64,000 nt of DNA from Arthrobacter sp. B1I2 (lineage in GTDB: Bacteria; Actinomycetota; Actinomycetes; Actinomycetales; Micrococcaceae). Below, one piece after another: positions 55,744 through 63,294 of this stretch (its first letter is position 1; each line of letters begins with the position of its first letter). The stretch is taken from contig NZ_JAUSYC010000001.1 of NCBI RefSeq assembly GCF_030816485.1, positions 558,001 to 622,000 of the forward strand. The letters run 5' to 3'. Position numbers and translations under genes: made by a program. The notes under the pieces were generated by a model. The model had not been told where the DNA came from. It saw only the letters and a program-made list of their open reading frames with translations, and did no database searches.

Positions 55744-56088
55744 ATGGACCAGCAACAGTCCGGCACCATCGGATTCCGCGAGGTGGACCGGGACGGCAAT
55801 CACGTGCCGGCGGAACTGCAGGACATGGAGCCGGCTGGGACGGGACGGTCCCGGCCCGCACCGAATCCGTTCATCGTGGTGTTGTGGCTGCTGGCGGCAG
55901 GGCTGATCCCCGGGGGAACGTCGGTGCTGCTGAACGGGCCAATGGCCGTTGGGCCCTCATCCAGCGGCGGGGTGCCGTTGGCATACCTGGTGTTCACGTT
56001 CGCCCCGCAGGTGCTCCTGGCCGGTTTCGCCACCCTGATTTTCCTGCTGTTCTGGCATGCCTGGCACTGGCAGCGCCGGCGCGGGTAG
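55744..56088 (+). CDS. Hypothetical small membrane protein
   Basis: The 114-residue protein has a hydrophilic N-terminus of about 40 residues and two membrane helices (FIVVLWLLAAGLIPGGTSVL and FAPQVLLAGFATLIFLLFWH), ending in WHWQRRRG. The ATG follows AAAAAGGGGGAAAT. It is divergent from the siderophore operon, with the iron box between them, so it might also be iron-controlled. Family not recognised. Confidence 0.7.
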   Translation: MDQQQSGTIGFREVDRDGNHVPAELQDMEPAGTGRSRPAPNPFIVVLWLLAAGLIPGGTSVLLNGPMAVGPSSSGGVPLAYLVFTFAPQVLLAGFATLIFLLFWHAWHWQRRRG

Positions 56089-56236
56089 CCGGGCTTTTCA
56101 CGGCAGCCGGACCGGCAGTCGATGGGTCAGCCGGTCCGGCAGGGAACAGCGCGAGGGCGCGTGCCCGGAACGCGGGAAAGTGCCTGCGAGCCGCGTCCCG
56201 GCTGGCTGGCCCGCCAATCCTGACTTGTGCATCAAT

Positions 56237-56251
56237 TAGTAAGCATGCTTT
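56237..56251. promoter_or_regulatory. Palindromic motif TAAGCATGCTT upstream of the 56341 gene
   Basis: TAGTAAGCATGCTTT matches the perfect palindrome at 19398 in 11 of 12 core positions and shares the ATTAGTAA flank (from 56235) with the copy at 4869. It lies 90 bases before the ATG at 56341. A second TGCTTAC follows at 56251. Confidence 0.5.
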
Positions 56252-56340
56252 GCTTACGGGGTAGATGAACCTCCGCAAGCAGTTCGCGGCGGGGCTGCCA
56301 ACGCTGGTGGTTCCGTGAAAGAAGCCCAAGGAAGAACATA

Positions 56341-56664
56341 ATGACCACCGCAATGGAAGACCAGCTGACGGCGTTTGGGGAACGCAGCGAAGCAGCTGGA
56401 CAGCTCTTGACCGCCACCGTACCCGTGGACGCTGGGCTGCTGATGACCCTTAATTCACGCATGCACTGCCGCATGCCCATGCAGCGCGTTGACCACGAGG
56501 AAATGCCGGTCCGGCAGCCCGTATACGTTGACGGCAACGCCGTCGTTGCCCTGCGGCCGGGATCCGTCCCGGAGAGCGTGGTCACCTACCGTTGTGCCTG
56601 CGGCTTCACCATCGATGATCCGGGCACCGCCATGCCGGTCAACGATCAGGCCCTCGCCAGCTGA
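56341..56664 (+). CDS. Hypothetical protein with paired cysteines (possible metal site)
   Basis: The 107-residue protein has no membrane segment. Cysteines occur in RMHCRMPMQR and in the pair YRCACGFTIDDP near residues 87-98, which could bind a metal. The start behind AAGGAAG is good. It ends inside a hairpin at 56663-56692. The TAAGCATGCTT motif upstream links it to the genes at 4951 and 19338. Family not recognised; probably a small actinobacterial stress protein (inference). Confidence 0.7.
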   Translation: MTTAMEDQLTAFGERSEAAGQLLTATVPVDAGLLMTLNSRMHCRMPMQRVDHEEMPVRQPVYVDGNAVVALRPGSVPESVVTYRCACGFTIDDPGTAMPVNDQALAS

Positions 56665-56692
56665 GCAGGCCCTCTTAGGCGCAGGCCTGCTC
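56663..56692 (+). terminator. Hairpin overlapping the stop of the 56341 gene
   Basis: GAGCAGGCC (56663-56671) pairs with GGCCTGCTC (56684-56692), 9 bp with a 12-base loop, lying between convergent genes. No T run. Confidence 0.5.
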
Positions 56693-56747
56693 CACATTGA
56701 GAGGCCCTCCCGCCAACCAGCTCTTTCCATCACAGGACCTTTAGCGG

Positions 56748-57713
56748 CTACTGCCCCGCAGGAACGCGGGCGGCCTCAACAGCGCGCCGCGTGTCCGCCA
56801 TGACCAGGTCTGCATTGATGGCCTCTGCCGCCCGGAGGCCCGCTGCGGCCGCCGTCATGACCTGGGCCGAAACGTCCACGGCGTTCCCGGCGGCCCACAC
56901 TCCCGGGGAGGATGTCCGGCCGCTTTCGTCGGCCTCCAGGCGGCTCCCCGGGCCTTCCTGGAGGGCGGCCGGTTCCAGCCCCAGCCGCTGGAGCATGTGG
57001 GCTTTGCTCATGGTGGCCGGACTGACCACCAGCACGTCCAGGTCCACCGTCCCGCCGCCATCCAGGGCGGCGCCGGCGAGCCGGTCCTCCCGGATCTCCA
57101 GCGCCCGGACCTTTCCCTCCACCACACGGACGGACCGCGCCGCCAGCTGTTCCTCCTGGCCCGGGCTGAGCTCCAGGGCGTCGTTCAGCAGCAAGGTCAC
57201 GTCCGGACTCCACTGCCGGAACGTCAAGGCCTGCATGACGGAGTGGGAATCGGCCGCCAAGACCCCGATTCTTTGATCGCGGACCTCCCAGCCGTGGCAG
57301 TACGGGCAGTACAGCACGTCCCGTCCCCAGCGGTCGGAGACTCCGGGAAGGTCCGGCAGCTCATCCACAATTCCTGACGCGATCAGCAGGCGCCGGGCAG
57401 TCCGGGTGGAGCCATCGTCCATGGTTAGGACGAACTGGTCTTCCAAGCGGCTTGCTGACCGGACAAACCCCGAAGCCATCATCCCGCCGTACCGGGCCAG
57501 CTCTTCCCTGCCGGCTGCGATCAGGTCCCGCGGGCTCGTCCCCTCCCGGCTGAGGAATCCGTGGACGCTTTCCGCCCCGAGGTTGCGCTGTTCACCGGCG
57601 TCGATCACCACCACCGAACGCAGTGCCCGTGCCAGGGCTATGCCCGCGCTCAGCCCCGCCGGTCCCCCGCCAATGACAGCCACGTCGAAATTGGTGTCCT
57701 GGTTATCCGCCAC
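56748..57713 (-). CDS. FAD-dependent thioredoxin-reductase-like oxidoreductase with altered NADPH motif
   Basis: About 321 residues from a GTG at 57713. The FAD motif VAVIGGGPAGLSAGIALARA is intact, and VWAAGNAVDVSAQVM near the end binds FAD. The redox cysteines are in YCPYCHGWE, as in GliT-type and related dithiol oxidases/reductases. The second dinucleotide motif, GGGDSA in true thioredoxin reductases, is replaced by VLAADSHSVMQA. The enzyme may use another electron partner or act as an oxidase. No thioredoxin gene is adjacent. Confidence 0.85.
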   Translation of the reverse strand: MADNQDTNFDVAVIGGGPAGLSAGIALARALRSVVVIDAGEQRNLGAESVHGFLSREGTSPRDLIAAGREELARYGGMMASGFVRSASRLEDQFVLTMDDGSTRTARRLLIASGIVDELPDLPGVSDRWGRDVLYCPYCHGWEVRDQRIGVLAADSHSVMQALTFRQWSPDVTLLLNDALELSPGQEEQLAARSVRVVEGKVRALEIREDRLAGAALDGGGTVDLDVLVVSPATMSKAHMLQRLGLEPAALQEGPGSRLEADESGRTSSPGVWAAGNAVDVSAQVMTAAAAGLRAAEAINADLVMADTRRAVEAARVPAGQ

Positions 57714-57820
57714 AGTGCCCTTCCCTGCCTTGCTGCACATGCCCTTTGGCACATGCGTACCTATCCGGGCTGTACCCGGGCAGGCCGGAAAGTAACGGAA
57801 GTGGCGATGGCCAGGGTGGG

Positions 57821-58150
57821 TCAGCCCTCCGGCCAGTCGATGAACTGGCCATAGCCTTCATGCTTGCGCAGGTAGCCGGAAATGAAGGGGCAATGCGGGA
57901 TGATGCGTTTGCCGGTGGCCACCACGTCATCAAGGGCAAAGTGCGCCAGGACTTTGCCAAGGCCCTGGCCCTCAAAGTCATCGCTGGTCTCGGTGTGGGT
58001 GAAATCGATGTGCCCGGGAAGGTCGCGGAAGAAGGCCTGCACAGCCAGCCTGTCATCCACCAGGAGTTCGTACCGGTGCTGCGCGTCATTGCGCCGCAGG
58101 GTGACATTGGCGGTGAACTTGTCCTCCGCGGACGTGGTGTTCTCGGTCAT
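57821..58150 (-). CDS. GNAT-like N-acetyltransferase (YjdJ-type)
   Basis: The 109-residue protein fits the short GNAT subgroup: ELLVDDRLAVQAFFRDLPGH, then FTHTETSDDFEGQGLGKVLA, in which EGQGLG is the acetyl-CoA pyrophosphate loop, followed by RIIPHCPFISGYLRKHEGYG with the usual CPF. Members are widespread small acetyltransferases of unknown substrate. It lies upstream of the FAD gene on the same strand and just downstream of the acyltransferase gene. Confidence 0.9.
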   Translation of the reverse strand: MTENTTSAEDKFTANVTLRRNDAQHRYELLVDDRLAVQAFFRDLPGHIDFTHTETSDDFEGQGLGKVLAHFALDDVVATGKRIIPHCPFISGYLRKHEGYGQFIDWPEG

Positions 58151-58165
58151 GGTTCGACACTGGCA

Positions 58166-59545
58166 CTACTTCACCGCGCTGGCAATGCCCCCTCGCCCCC
58201 TCTTCCGCCGGGCCCTGCCTTGAGCCCTGGGAACAGCAGCCCACCGCCGGAACGGAAAGCCCCCCAGCAGAAGTATCGCCACGGAAAAGCAGGCAGCGCC
58301 GGCTGCCAGCAGCCCCAGAGATAGTCCGTTGAGGGCGGCGTCCGCCACGGGGATGAAGACCACCACGACGGCGGCCCCTGCCACGGTGGGCCTGCAGCGG
58401 AAGGCGTGGGTCGCCGTCGTCCGTTCTTCCAAACGGCCAAAGGCTGCAGCCACCGGCAGGAGCAGCAGGACCAGCGCGAGGACCACCACGGGCCGCGACC
58501 ACCACCATTCAGCGGTTCCGGAGACCGGTTTGGGGATCGGCGCCAGAAGTAGTAACCCGGACATGCCTGCCAGCAGCGGCAGATGCCACAGGTACACCGT
58601 CAGGGACCTGGCACCAACCAGCAGCAGGAGCCGGCCGATCCAGCGGATGACTGCCAGCGGTGCCAGGAGCGGCCGCGCCAGTTCCATCACAGCCAGTTGG
58701 GAGGCGCCCAGGAGCACCAGGGTCAGGTTGGGCGGGTTGAGGTTGACCAGCATGTTACCCCGATACAGTCCCAGGCCCGTCACGAGCCCCAACAGCAGGT
58801 GTGCCGCCACGGCAAGGCCCAGGAGCCCAGAGCGGGACAGGCGGGAAAAGTGTCCGTCGGCAGCCAGGAAACCAAGTTGTTGGACCGCGCACCACACGAA
58901 CACCAGGTTGGCATTGGAAAGGTCCGGCAAGGCACCCCTGAGGCAGTCCACGGCAACCACCAGCCCGGCAAGCAGGCCGAAGGTCAGCCACGGCGCGCGG
59001 GCATGAAGCGCTGCCAGGACCGGAATGTTCAGCTGCGCCGCGAGGTAGGCGGCCAGGAACCACAGCGGCATGGCCGCCCCGGCGGACACGAGTTGGACCA
59101 CCTGCTGGTCCACGCCCAGCGCGGCTGCCACCGACAGGCCCGCCACCATCGTTGCCAGCAGGGCGGTGGCCGGGCGGACCAGGCGCAGGAGGCGGGCGCG
59201 CATGAACTGGGCCCCCGTCCCGCCGCTTGCTTTGAGCCGGCGCCAGGACTGCAGGCCGGTGATGCCGCCGGTGACGAAGAACAACGGCATCACCATGAAG
59301 ATCCAGATGACGGGTTCGAACCAGTCCTGTTCGGCGAGGGTGTTCTCGGTTGTCACCGTCCCGTCCGGGTGCAGGACCGGGCTGACCATCAGGGAGTGCC
59401 CCACCACCACCAGAACCAGGCAGATGAAACGGACAAGGTCGATGGCCGGATCACGGCCTGCCGTGTCCGGCCCGGTTCCTGTCCCCCGCTTGCTGGTGCT
59501 GCGCACGGGGATCCTACAAAGACTCGACGCTGCCCATGGGACCAT
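58166..59545 (-). CDS. Membrane acyltransferase family protein (Acyltransferase_3-like)
   Basis: The 459-residue protein has about ten to twelve membrane helices. The N-terminal AIDLVRFICLVLVVVGHSLM with its histidine is the acyltransferase-3 signature, and MPLFFVTGGITGLQSWRRLK follows, with the basic RARLLRLVRP. This family transfers acyl groups to sugars or other exported compounds. The C-terminal part has further hydrophobic helices. It follows a gap of 270 bases after the aldolase operon. The true start could be a GTG 13 codons downstream. Confidence 0.85.
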   Translation of the reverse strand: MVPWAASSLCRIPVRSTSKRGTGTGPDTAGRDPAIDLVRFICLVLVVVGHSLMVSPVLHPDGTVTTENTLAEQDWFEPVIWIFMVMPLFFVTGGITGLQSWRRLKASGGTGAQFMRARLLRLVRPATALLATMVAGLSVAAALGVDQQVVQLVSAGAAMPLWFLAAYLAAQLNIPVLAALHARAPWLTFGLLAGLVVAVDCLRGALPDLSNANLVFVWCAVQQLGFLAADGHFSRLSRSGLLGLAVAAHLLLGLVTGLGLYRGNMLVNLNPPNLTLVLLGASQLAVMELARPLLAPLAVIRWIGRLLLLVGARSLTVYLWHLPLLAGMSGLLLLAPIPKPVSGTAEWWWSRPVVVLALVLLLLPVAAAFGRLEERTTATHAFRCRPTVAGAAVVVVFIPVADAALNGLSLGLLAAGAACFSVAILLLGGFPFRRWAAVPRAQGRARRKRGRGGIASAVK

Positions 59546-59747
59546 TGTGCCCCCGGCGGCCCGCGCGGTATCAGGACTTTCGCCGGTTGCCGGCCTTTAC
59601 GGCAGTGTTGCCAGCAGCCCAAGAACGACGGCGAGCAGCGGCGTGGTGCCCTGTGTCAGGGCGGCGCGGAGGTACTTTCGTCCGGTGAAGGCCAGGACGG
59701 CGGCCGCCAGCAGCATGGGCCGACCCCGCGCCAAGCGCCACGAGCCC

Positions 59748-59795
59748 TGGGCAAAAAGAAGGGAGGCAGGGATCATTCGTTGATCCCAGCCTCCC
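59748..59795 (-). terminator. Terminator of the acid-sugar operon
   Basis: GGGAGGCAGGGATC (59761-59774) pairs with GATCCCAGCCTCCC (59782-59795) with one internal A-A mismatch. On the minus strand the stem is followed by TTCTTTTT (59748-59760), a convincing rho-independent terminator 22 bases after the aldolase stop. Confidence 0.75.
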
Positions 59796-59817
59796 GTCTT
59801 TGCTGCTTCCTGTGGCG

Positions 59818-60669
59818 TTACCGTGCCAGTGTGGCGAGCGTGGTGACGGCGAAGCCCTTGGCCGCCTGGTTCCACGTGGCCAGCAGGCCCTGCAGGTTTT
59901 CGCCGTCCGCGCGGTGGGCGGGAAGCTGGTCCTGGAGGGTGGCCAGCACCCCGGTCCGCAGCTCGGTGTTGAAGTTGACCTTGCCAACGTTCATGGCCGC
60001 GGCCTTGACGAGCTCCTCTGCGGGGATGCCGGAGGCGCCGTGCAGGACCAGCGGAATGTGGATCCGCGCCGCGATGTCCTGCAGCACGTCCCAGCGCAGC
60101 CGCGGCTCGCCCTTGTACTTGCCGTGGACGTTGCCCACGGCCACTGCCAGCAGTTCCGCACCAGTGCGGGACACGAAGTCCTCCACCTGCGCGGAGTCCG
60201 TCAGCCCTGCCACGTCCACGCCGGACTGGTCGGCGCCGAAAGCGCGGTCCTCGTCCCCTGCCAGGCCGCCGAGTTCCGCTTCCAGCACCACGTCGGGGCC
60301 CAGCAGCTCGCGGGCCGCCCGGACCAGCGCGATGTTGTCCTCGAAAGGGAGTGACGAACCGTCGGCGAGGACCGAATCCGCCCCTGCCGCGACGGCGTCG
60401 GCCATGACCTTGAGGTCAGTTGCGTGGTCAAGCTGCACCGCGACGGGCACGGCAGCGGCATCAGCCAGGCCGCGCAGCGCCGCGATGAGCCGGAGACCGT
60501 TCGCGGTGGCGGCGGTCTTGGGTGCCACCAGCAGGATCACGCCCCGGCCGGATTCCTCGGCGGCGCCCACCACGGCCAGCGCGGTGGTGAAGTCGTAGCA
60601 GGTGAAGGCGGGCACCGCAGAGCCCTGCTGCAGGGCGGAGGTGACCAGGTGGTCCAGTCGGGTACGCAT
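59818..60669 (-). CDS. Class II fructose-bisphosphate/ketose-bisphosphate aldolase
   Basis: The 283-residue protein has the zinc ligands in VAVQLDHATDLKVM, LEAELGGLAGDED, NVHGKYKGEPRL and LVLHGASGIPAEEL. It is of the FbaA/KbaY/GatY type with retro-aldol activity on ketose phosphates. Its ATG overlaps the GntP stop by one base. In this operon it probably acts last, cleaving the phosphorylated sugar acid made by the DUF1537 kinase. Typical acid-sugar operons have a class II aldolase/adducin-type decarboxylase (OtnC) instead. Confidence 0.92.
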   Translation of the reverse strand: MRTRLDHLVTSALQQGSAVPAFTCYDFTTALAVVGAAEESGRGVILLVAPKTAATANGLRLIAALRGLADAAAVPVAVQLDHATDLKVMADAVAAGADSVLADGSSLPFEDNIALVRAARELLGPDVVLEAELGGLAGDEDRAFGADQSGVDVAGLTDSAQVEDFVSRTGAELLAVAVGNVHGKYKGEPRLRWDVLQDIAARIHIPLVLHGASGIPAEELVKAAAMNVGKVNFNTELRTGVLATLQDQLPAHRADGENLQGLLATWNQAAKGFAVTTLATLAR

Positions 60670-62135
60670 CAGACGCCCAGGCCTCCCACCAGGATCCAGG
60701 CAACGAAGGTCAGCGCGAAGCCGGCCAGGCCCAGGACGGTGGTCAGGACCGTCCAGGTCTTCAGACCGTCGGAAACGGTGAGTCCGTAGTAGCGGACCAC
60801 AACCCAGAAGCCGGCATCCGTCACGTGCGAGAGTCCCAGGGCGCCGAAGCCGATGGCGATCACGATCACGGCAATCTGCGCGGGGCTGTAGCCGCCGCCG
60901 CTGACCGCTGCGGACAGCAGCCCGGTGGTGGTCACGATGGCCACGGTGGCGGAGCCCTGCGCGGCGCGGAGGGCCAGCGAGATGATGAAGCCAAGGAGCA
61001 GCAGGGGAACGCCGAGCGTGTCCAGGGTCTTGGAGAGCGCGGAGCCGATGCCGGAAACCTGCAGGACGTTGCCGAACACGCCGCCGGCGGCCACGACCAT
61101 CAGGATGGAGGCGATGGGAGGCAGGGAGCCTTCGAAGATCTCGCCGGTTTCCTTGAAGGACCAGCCGCGGCGGACGGCCAGCAGGAAGAAGGACAGCGCT
61201 ACGGCTACCAGCAGGGCCAGGAAGGGGTTCCCGATGAAGGCTGCAAGGCCATACAGCGGGTGGGACTTGGGGAGGATGAGGGTGCCGGCGGTACCCAGGA
61301 GGATCTGCACGATGGGGGCGGCAATCAGGAAGATGATCAGGGCCGGCCGGGGCGGTGCGATCGCGGCGGCACCGGGGCCGTCATGGCCCACCTTGACCAG
61401 CGAATCGGAGCCGAATTCCTCCACCTGGGCCTTCACGGCAGGCAACAGCTCGTAGTCCTTGCGGTTCATGATGGCGGCAACCCAGTAGGACAGGAAGCCC
61501 AGCGGGATGCAGATCAGCAGAGAAATCAGGGCGATGAGTCCGATGTCGGCACCGAGCACGCCGGCGCCGGCCACGATCCCGGGATGCGGCGGGACCGCAA
61601 CGTGGATGGCGAGCATGATGCCGGCCATCGGCAGGCCGAACTTGACCGGGTGGACCTTGGCGATCTTGGCGAAGGCGTACACGATGGGCACCAGCACGAT
61701 GATGCCCACCTCGAAGAAGACGGGGATGGCCACCAGGAAGCCGACGGCGGTGAGCGCGACGGCCACCCGCCTGGCACCCAGCTTGCGGGTGAAATGGTCC
61801 GCGAGGGACTGGACGCCGCCGGAGACCTCGATCATCCGGCCCAGCACTGCACCAAGTGCGATCAGGATGGCGACCTTGCCCATGGTGCTGCCCACTCCGC
61901 CGGAAACCACGGTGAAGATGTCCTGCAGCGGGATGGTGGCAGCCACGGCCACCAGGATGCTGACGGTGAGCAGGGCCACGAAGGCCTGGATCTTGAAGCG
62001 GATGATCATCACCAGCAGGATGGCGATGCCCACCGCGGCGATGGTGAGCAGCACCGGCGTGCCGAGCTCAACTGCGGGTTTGATGGCCGGGGCATCGGCC
62101 GCCCGCTGTATCAGCGGATTCATGAGGTGGTTCAC
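60669..62135 (-). CDS. GntP-family permease (gluconate/sugar-acid:H+ symporter)
   Basis: The 488-residue protein has about twelve to fourteen hydrophobic helices with FTVVSGGVGSTMGKVAILIA near residue 75, then GLPMAGIMLAIHVAVPPHPG, which carries the HxxxPPHPG motif of GntP transporters. It starts at a GTG at 62135 behind AAAGGAGAC. It imports gluconate-like acids; with the DUF1537 kinase and 3-HIBDH-type dehydrogenase the substrate is probably a four-carbon aldonate such as threonate or erythronate. Confidence 0.92.
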   Translation of the reverse strand: MNHLMNPLIQRAADAPAIKPAVELGTPVLLTIAAVGIAILLVMIIRFKIQAFVALLTVSILVAVAATIPLQDIFTVVSGGVGSTMGKVAILIALGAVLGRMIEVSGGVQSLADHFTRKLGARRVAVALTAVGFLVAIPVFFEVGIIVLVPIVYAFAKIAKVHPVKFGLPMAGIMLAIHVAVPPHPGIVAGAGVLGADIGLIALISLLICIPLGFLSYWVAAIMNRKDYELLPAVKAQVEEFGSDSLVKVGHDGPGAAAIAPPRPALIIFLIAAPIVQILLGTAGTLILPKSHPLYGLAAFIGNPFLALLVAVALSFFLLAVRRGWSFKETGEIFEGSLPPIASILMVVAAGGVFGNVLQVSGIGSALSKTLDTLGVPLLLLGFIISLALRAAQGSATVAIVTTTGLLSAAVSGGGYSPAQIAVIVIAIGFGALGLSHVTDAGFWVVVRYYGLTVSDGLKTWTVLTTVLGLAGFALTFVAWILVGGLGV

Positions 62136-62284
62136 GGGGAATTGTCTCCTTTGACCTGCCGGTCTGGGCGCAGACGGGCATCAGGGGTTAACGGTGTGGC
62201 CGGACGCGGCGGGGAACCGCTCCAGCCGCGCTGGGAGGTGCGACGACGGCGGAGGGGGGACCGCCGTCGTCGCACGTTCTTCGG

Positions 62285-62355
62285 CGTGGAGTTTTTGGGC
62301 AGATAACGGGACCAAAAGGCGTTTTTAGTCGTGGCATCTGCCCAAAAACTCCACG
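62285..62355. repeat. Intergenic palindrome with TTTTTGGGCAG arms, copy 2
   Basis: CGTGGAGTTTTTGGGCAGAT (62285-62304) and its exact inverse (62336-62355) form a 20-bp perfect stem with a 31-base loop. The inner GGAGTTTTTGGGCAG and the GGCATCTGCCC at the loop exit match the element at 35936-36000. It lies within an operon, between the dehydrogenase stop and the GntP start. Confidence 0.8.
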
Positions 62356-62365
62356 CGGGGGCGGT

Positions 62366-63265
62366 TTACTTGGTGCGCTTTGTGGGCGCGACCACCTTGA
62401 TGACGGCGGAGTCATCGGCGGCCGCCAAGCCCTGGGCCTGGCCCAGGAGGTACAGCTGCTCGGCGGCGGCGGCAACAGGGGCTGCCATGCCGGCGGCGCG
62501 GGTGGCCTTGCCCACGATGCCCATGTCCTTGACGAAGATGTCCAGGCGGGAGAGGACCTCGGCGCCTTCCTCGTCGTAGGCCTCCAGGATGCGGGGGCCG
62601 CGGTTGGAGAGCATGAAGGATCCTGCCGCACCGGCTTCCAGGGCGGCGAGGGTCTTGGCCTGGTCCAGTCCCAGTGCGTCGGCCAGGGCCAGGGCCTCGG
62701 CCGCGGCGGCGATGTGGACGCCGCAGAGGAGCTGGTTGACGGTCTTCAGGGCCTGCCCGTCGCCGGGTTTGTCGCCCACAACGGTCAGGGTGGAGGCCAG
62801 CAGTTCCAGTGCCGGCGCGGCCTTTTGGCGGGCTTCGGCGGAAGCACCGACGACGATCAGCAGGTCACCTTCGCCGGCGCGCTTGGGTCCGCCGGACAGC
62901 GGGGCGTCCACCAGGTCCACACCGTATTCGGCCAGCTTGGCCACGGTGGCGGGAATGGCTTCCGTGCCCACGGTGCTGCCAAGGATGACGACGGCGCCCG
63001 GCTCGAGTACCGGGGCCACGCCGTTCTCGCCGAAGAGGACGTCGTTGAGCTGTTCGCCGTTGCGGACGGCCAGGAGCACTGCGTCAGCACCCTTGGCGGC
63101 CTCGCGGGCCGTGGTGAAGGTGGCGATGCCGGCTTCCCGGGCGAGCTCCAGGCGCGGCTCGGCGATGTCGAAGCCGTGGACGGTCAGCTGGGAGGTCAGG
63201 CGGGTGGCCATGGGCAGGCCCATGGCGCCAAGGCCCAGGACGGTAACGGTGTAATTGCTGGTCAT
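62366..63265 (-). CDS. 3-hydroxyisobutyrate dehydrogenase family protein (L-threonate dehydrogenase-like)
   Basis: The 299-residue protein has the NAD-binding VTVLGLGAMGLPMATRLTSQ, the substrate-binding DAPLSGGPKRAGEGDLLIVV, and the catalytic lysine region GQALKTVNQLLCGVH. This is the beta-hydroxyacid dehydrogenase layout. With DUF1537 and GntP the LtnD-type reaction (oxidation at C2 of threonate-like acids) is the best inference. GGAGAACACC precedes its ATG. It is 29 bases downstream of the kinase gene. Confidence 0.9.
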   Translation of the reverse strand: MTSNYTVTVLGLGAMGLPMATRLTSQLTVHGFDIAEPRLELAREAGIATFTTAREAAKGADAVLLAVRNGEQLNDVLFGENGVAPVLEPGAVVILGSTVGTEAIPATVAKLAEYGVDLVDAPLSGGPKRAGEGDLLIVVGASAEARQKAAPALELLASTLTVVGDKPGDGQALKTVNQLLCGVHIAAAAEALALADALGLDQAKTLAALEAGAAGSFMLSNRGPRILEAYDEEGAEVLSRLDIFVKDMGIVGKATRAAGMAAPVAAAAEQLYLLGQAQGLAAADDSAVIKVVAPTKRTK

Positions 63266-63294
63266 GGTGTTCTCCGTTGAATTTCGTGCGGGTT

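Noticed and set aside
59597..59776. Possible 59-residue membrane peptide downstream of the aldolase, minus strand
   Set aside because: It would begin inside the operon terminator, has no ribosome-binding site, and only part of it looks membrane-like. It remains possible but is not supported.
60825..62306. Open frame of about 493 codons on the plus strand across the GntP gene
   Set aside because: It is extremely rich in Gly, Asp, Gln and His, as expected for the complement of membrane-protein codons.
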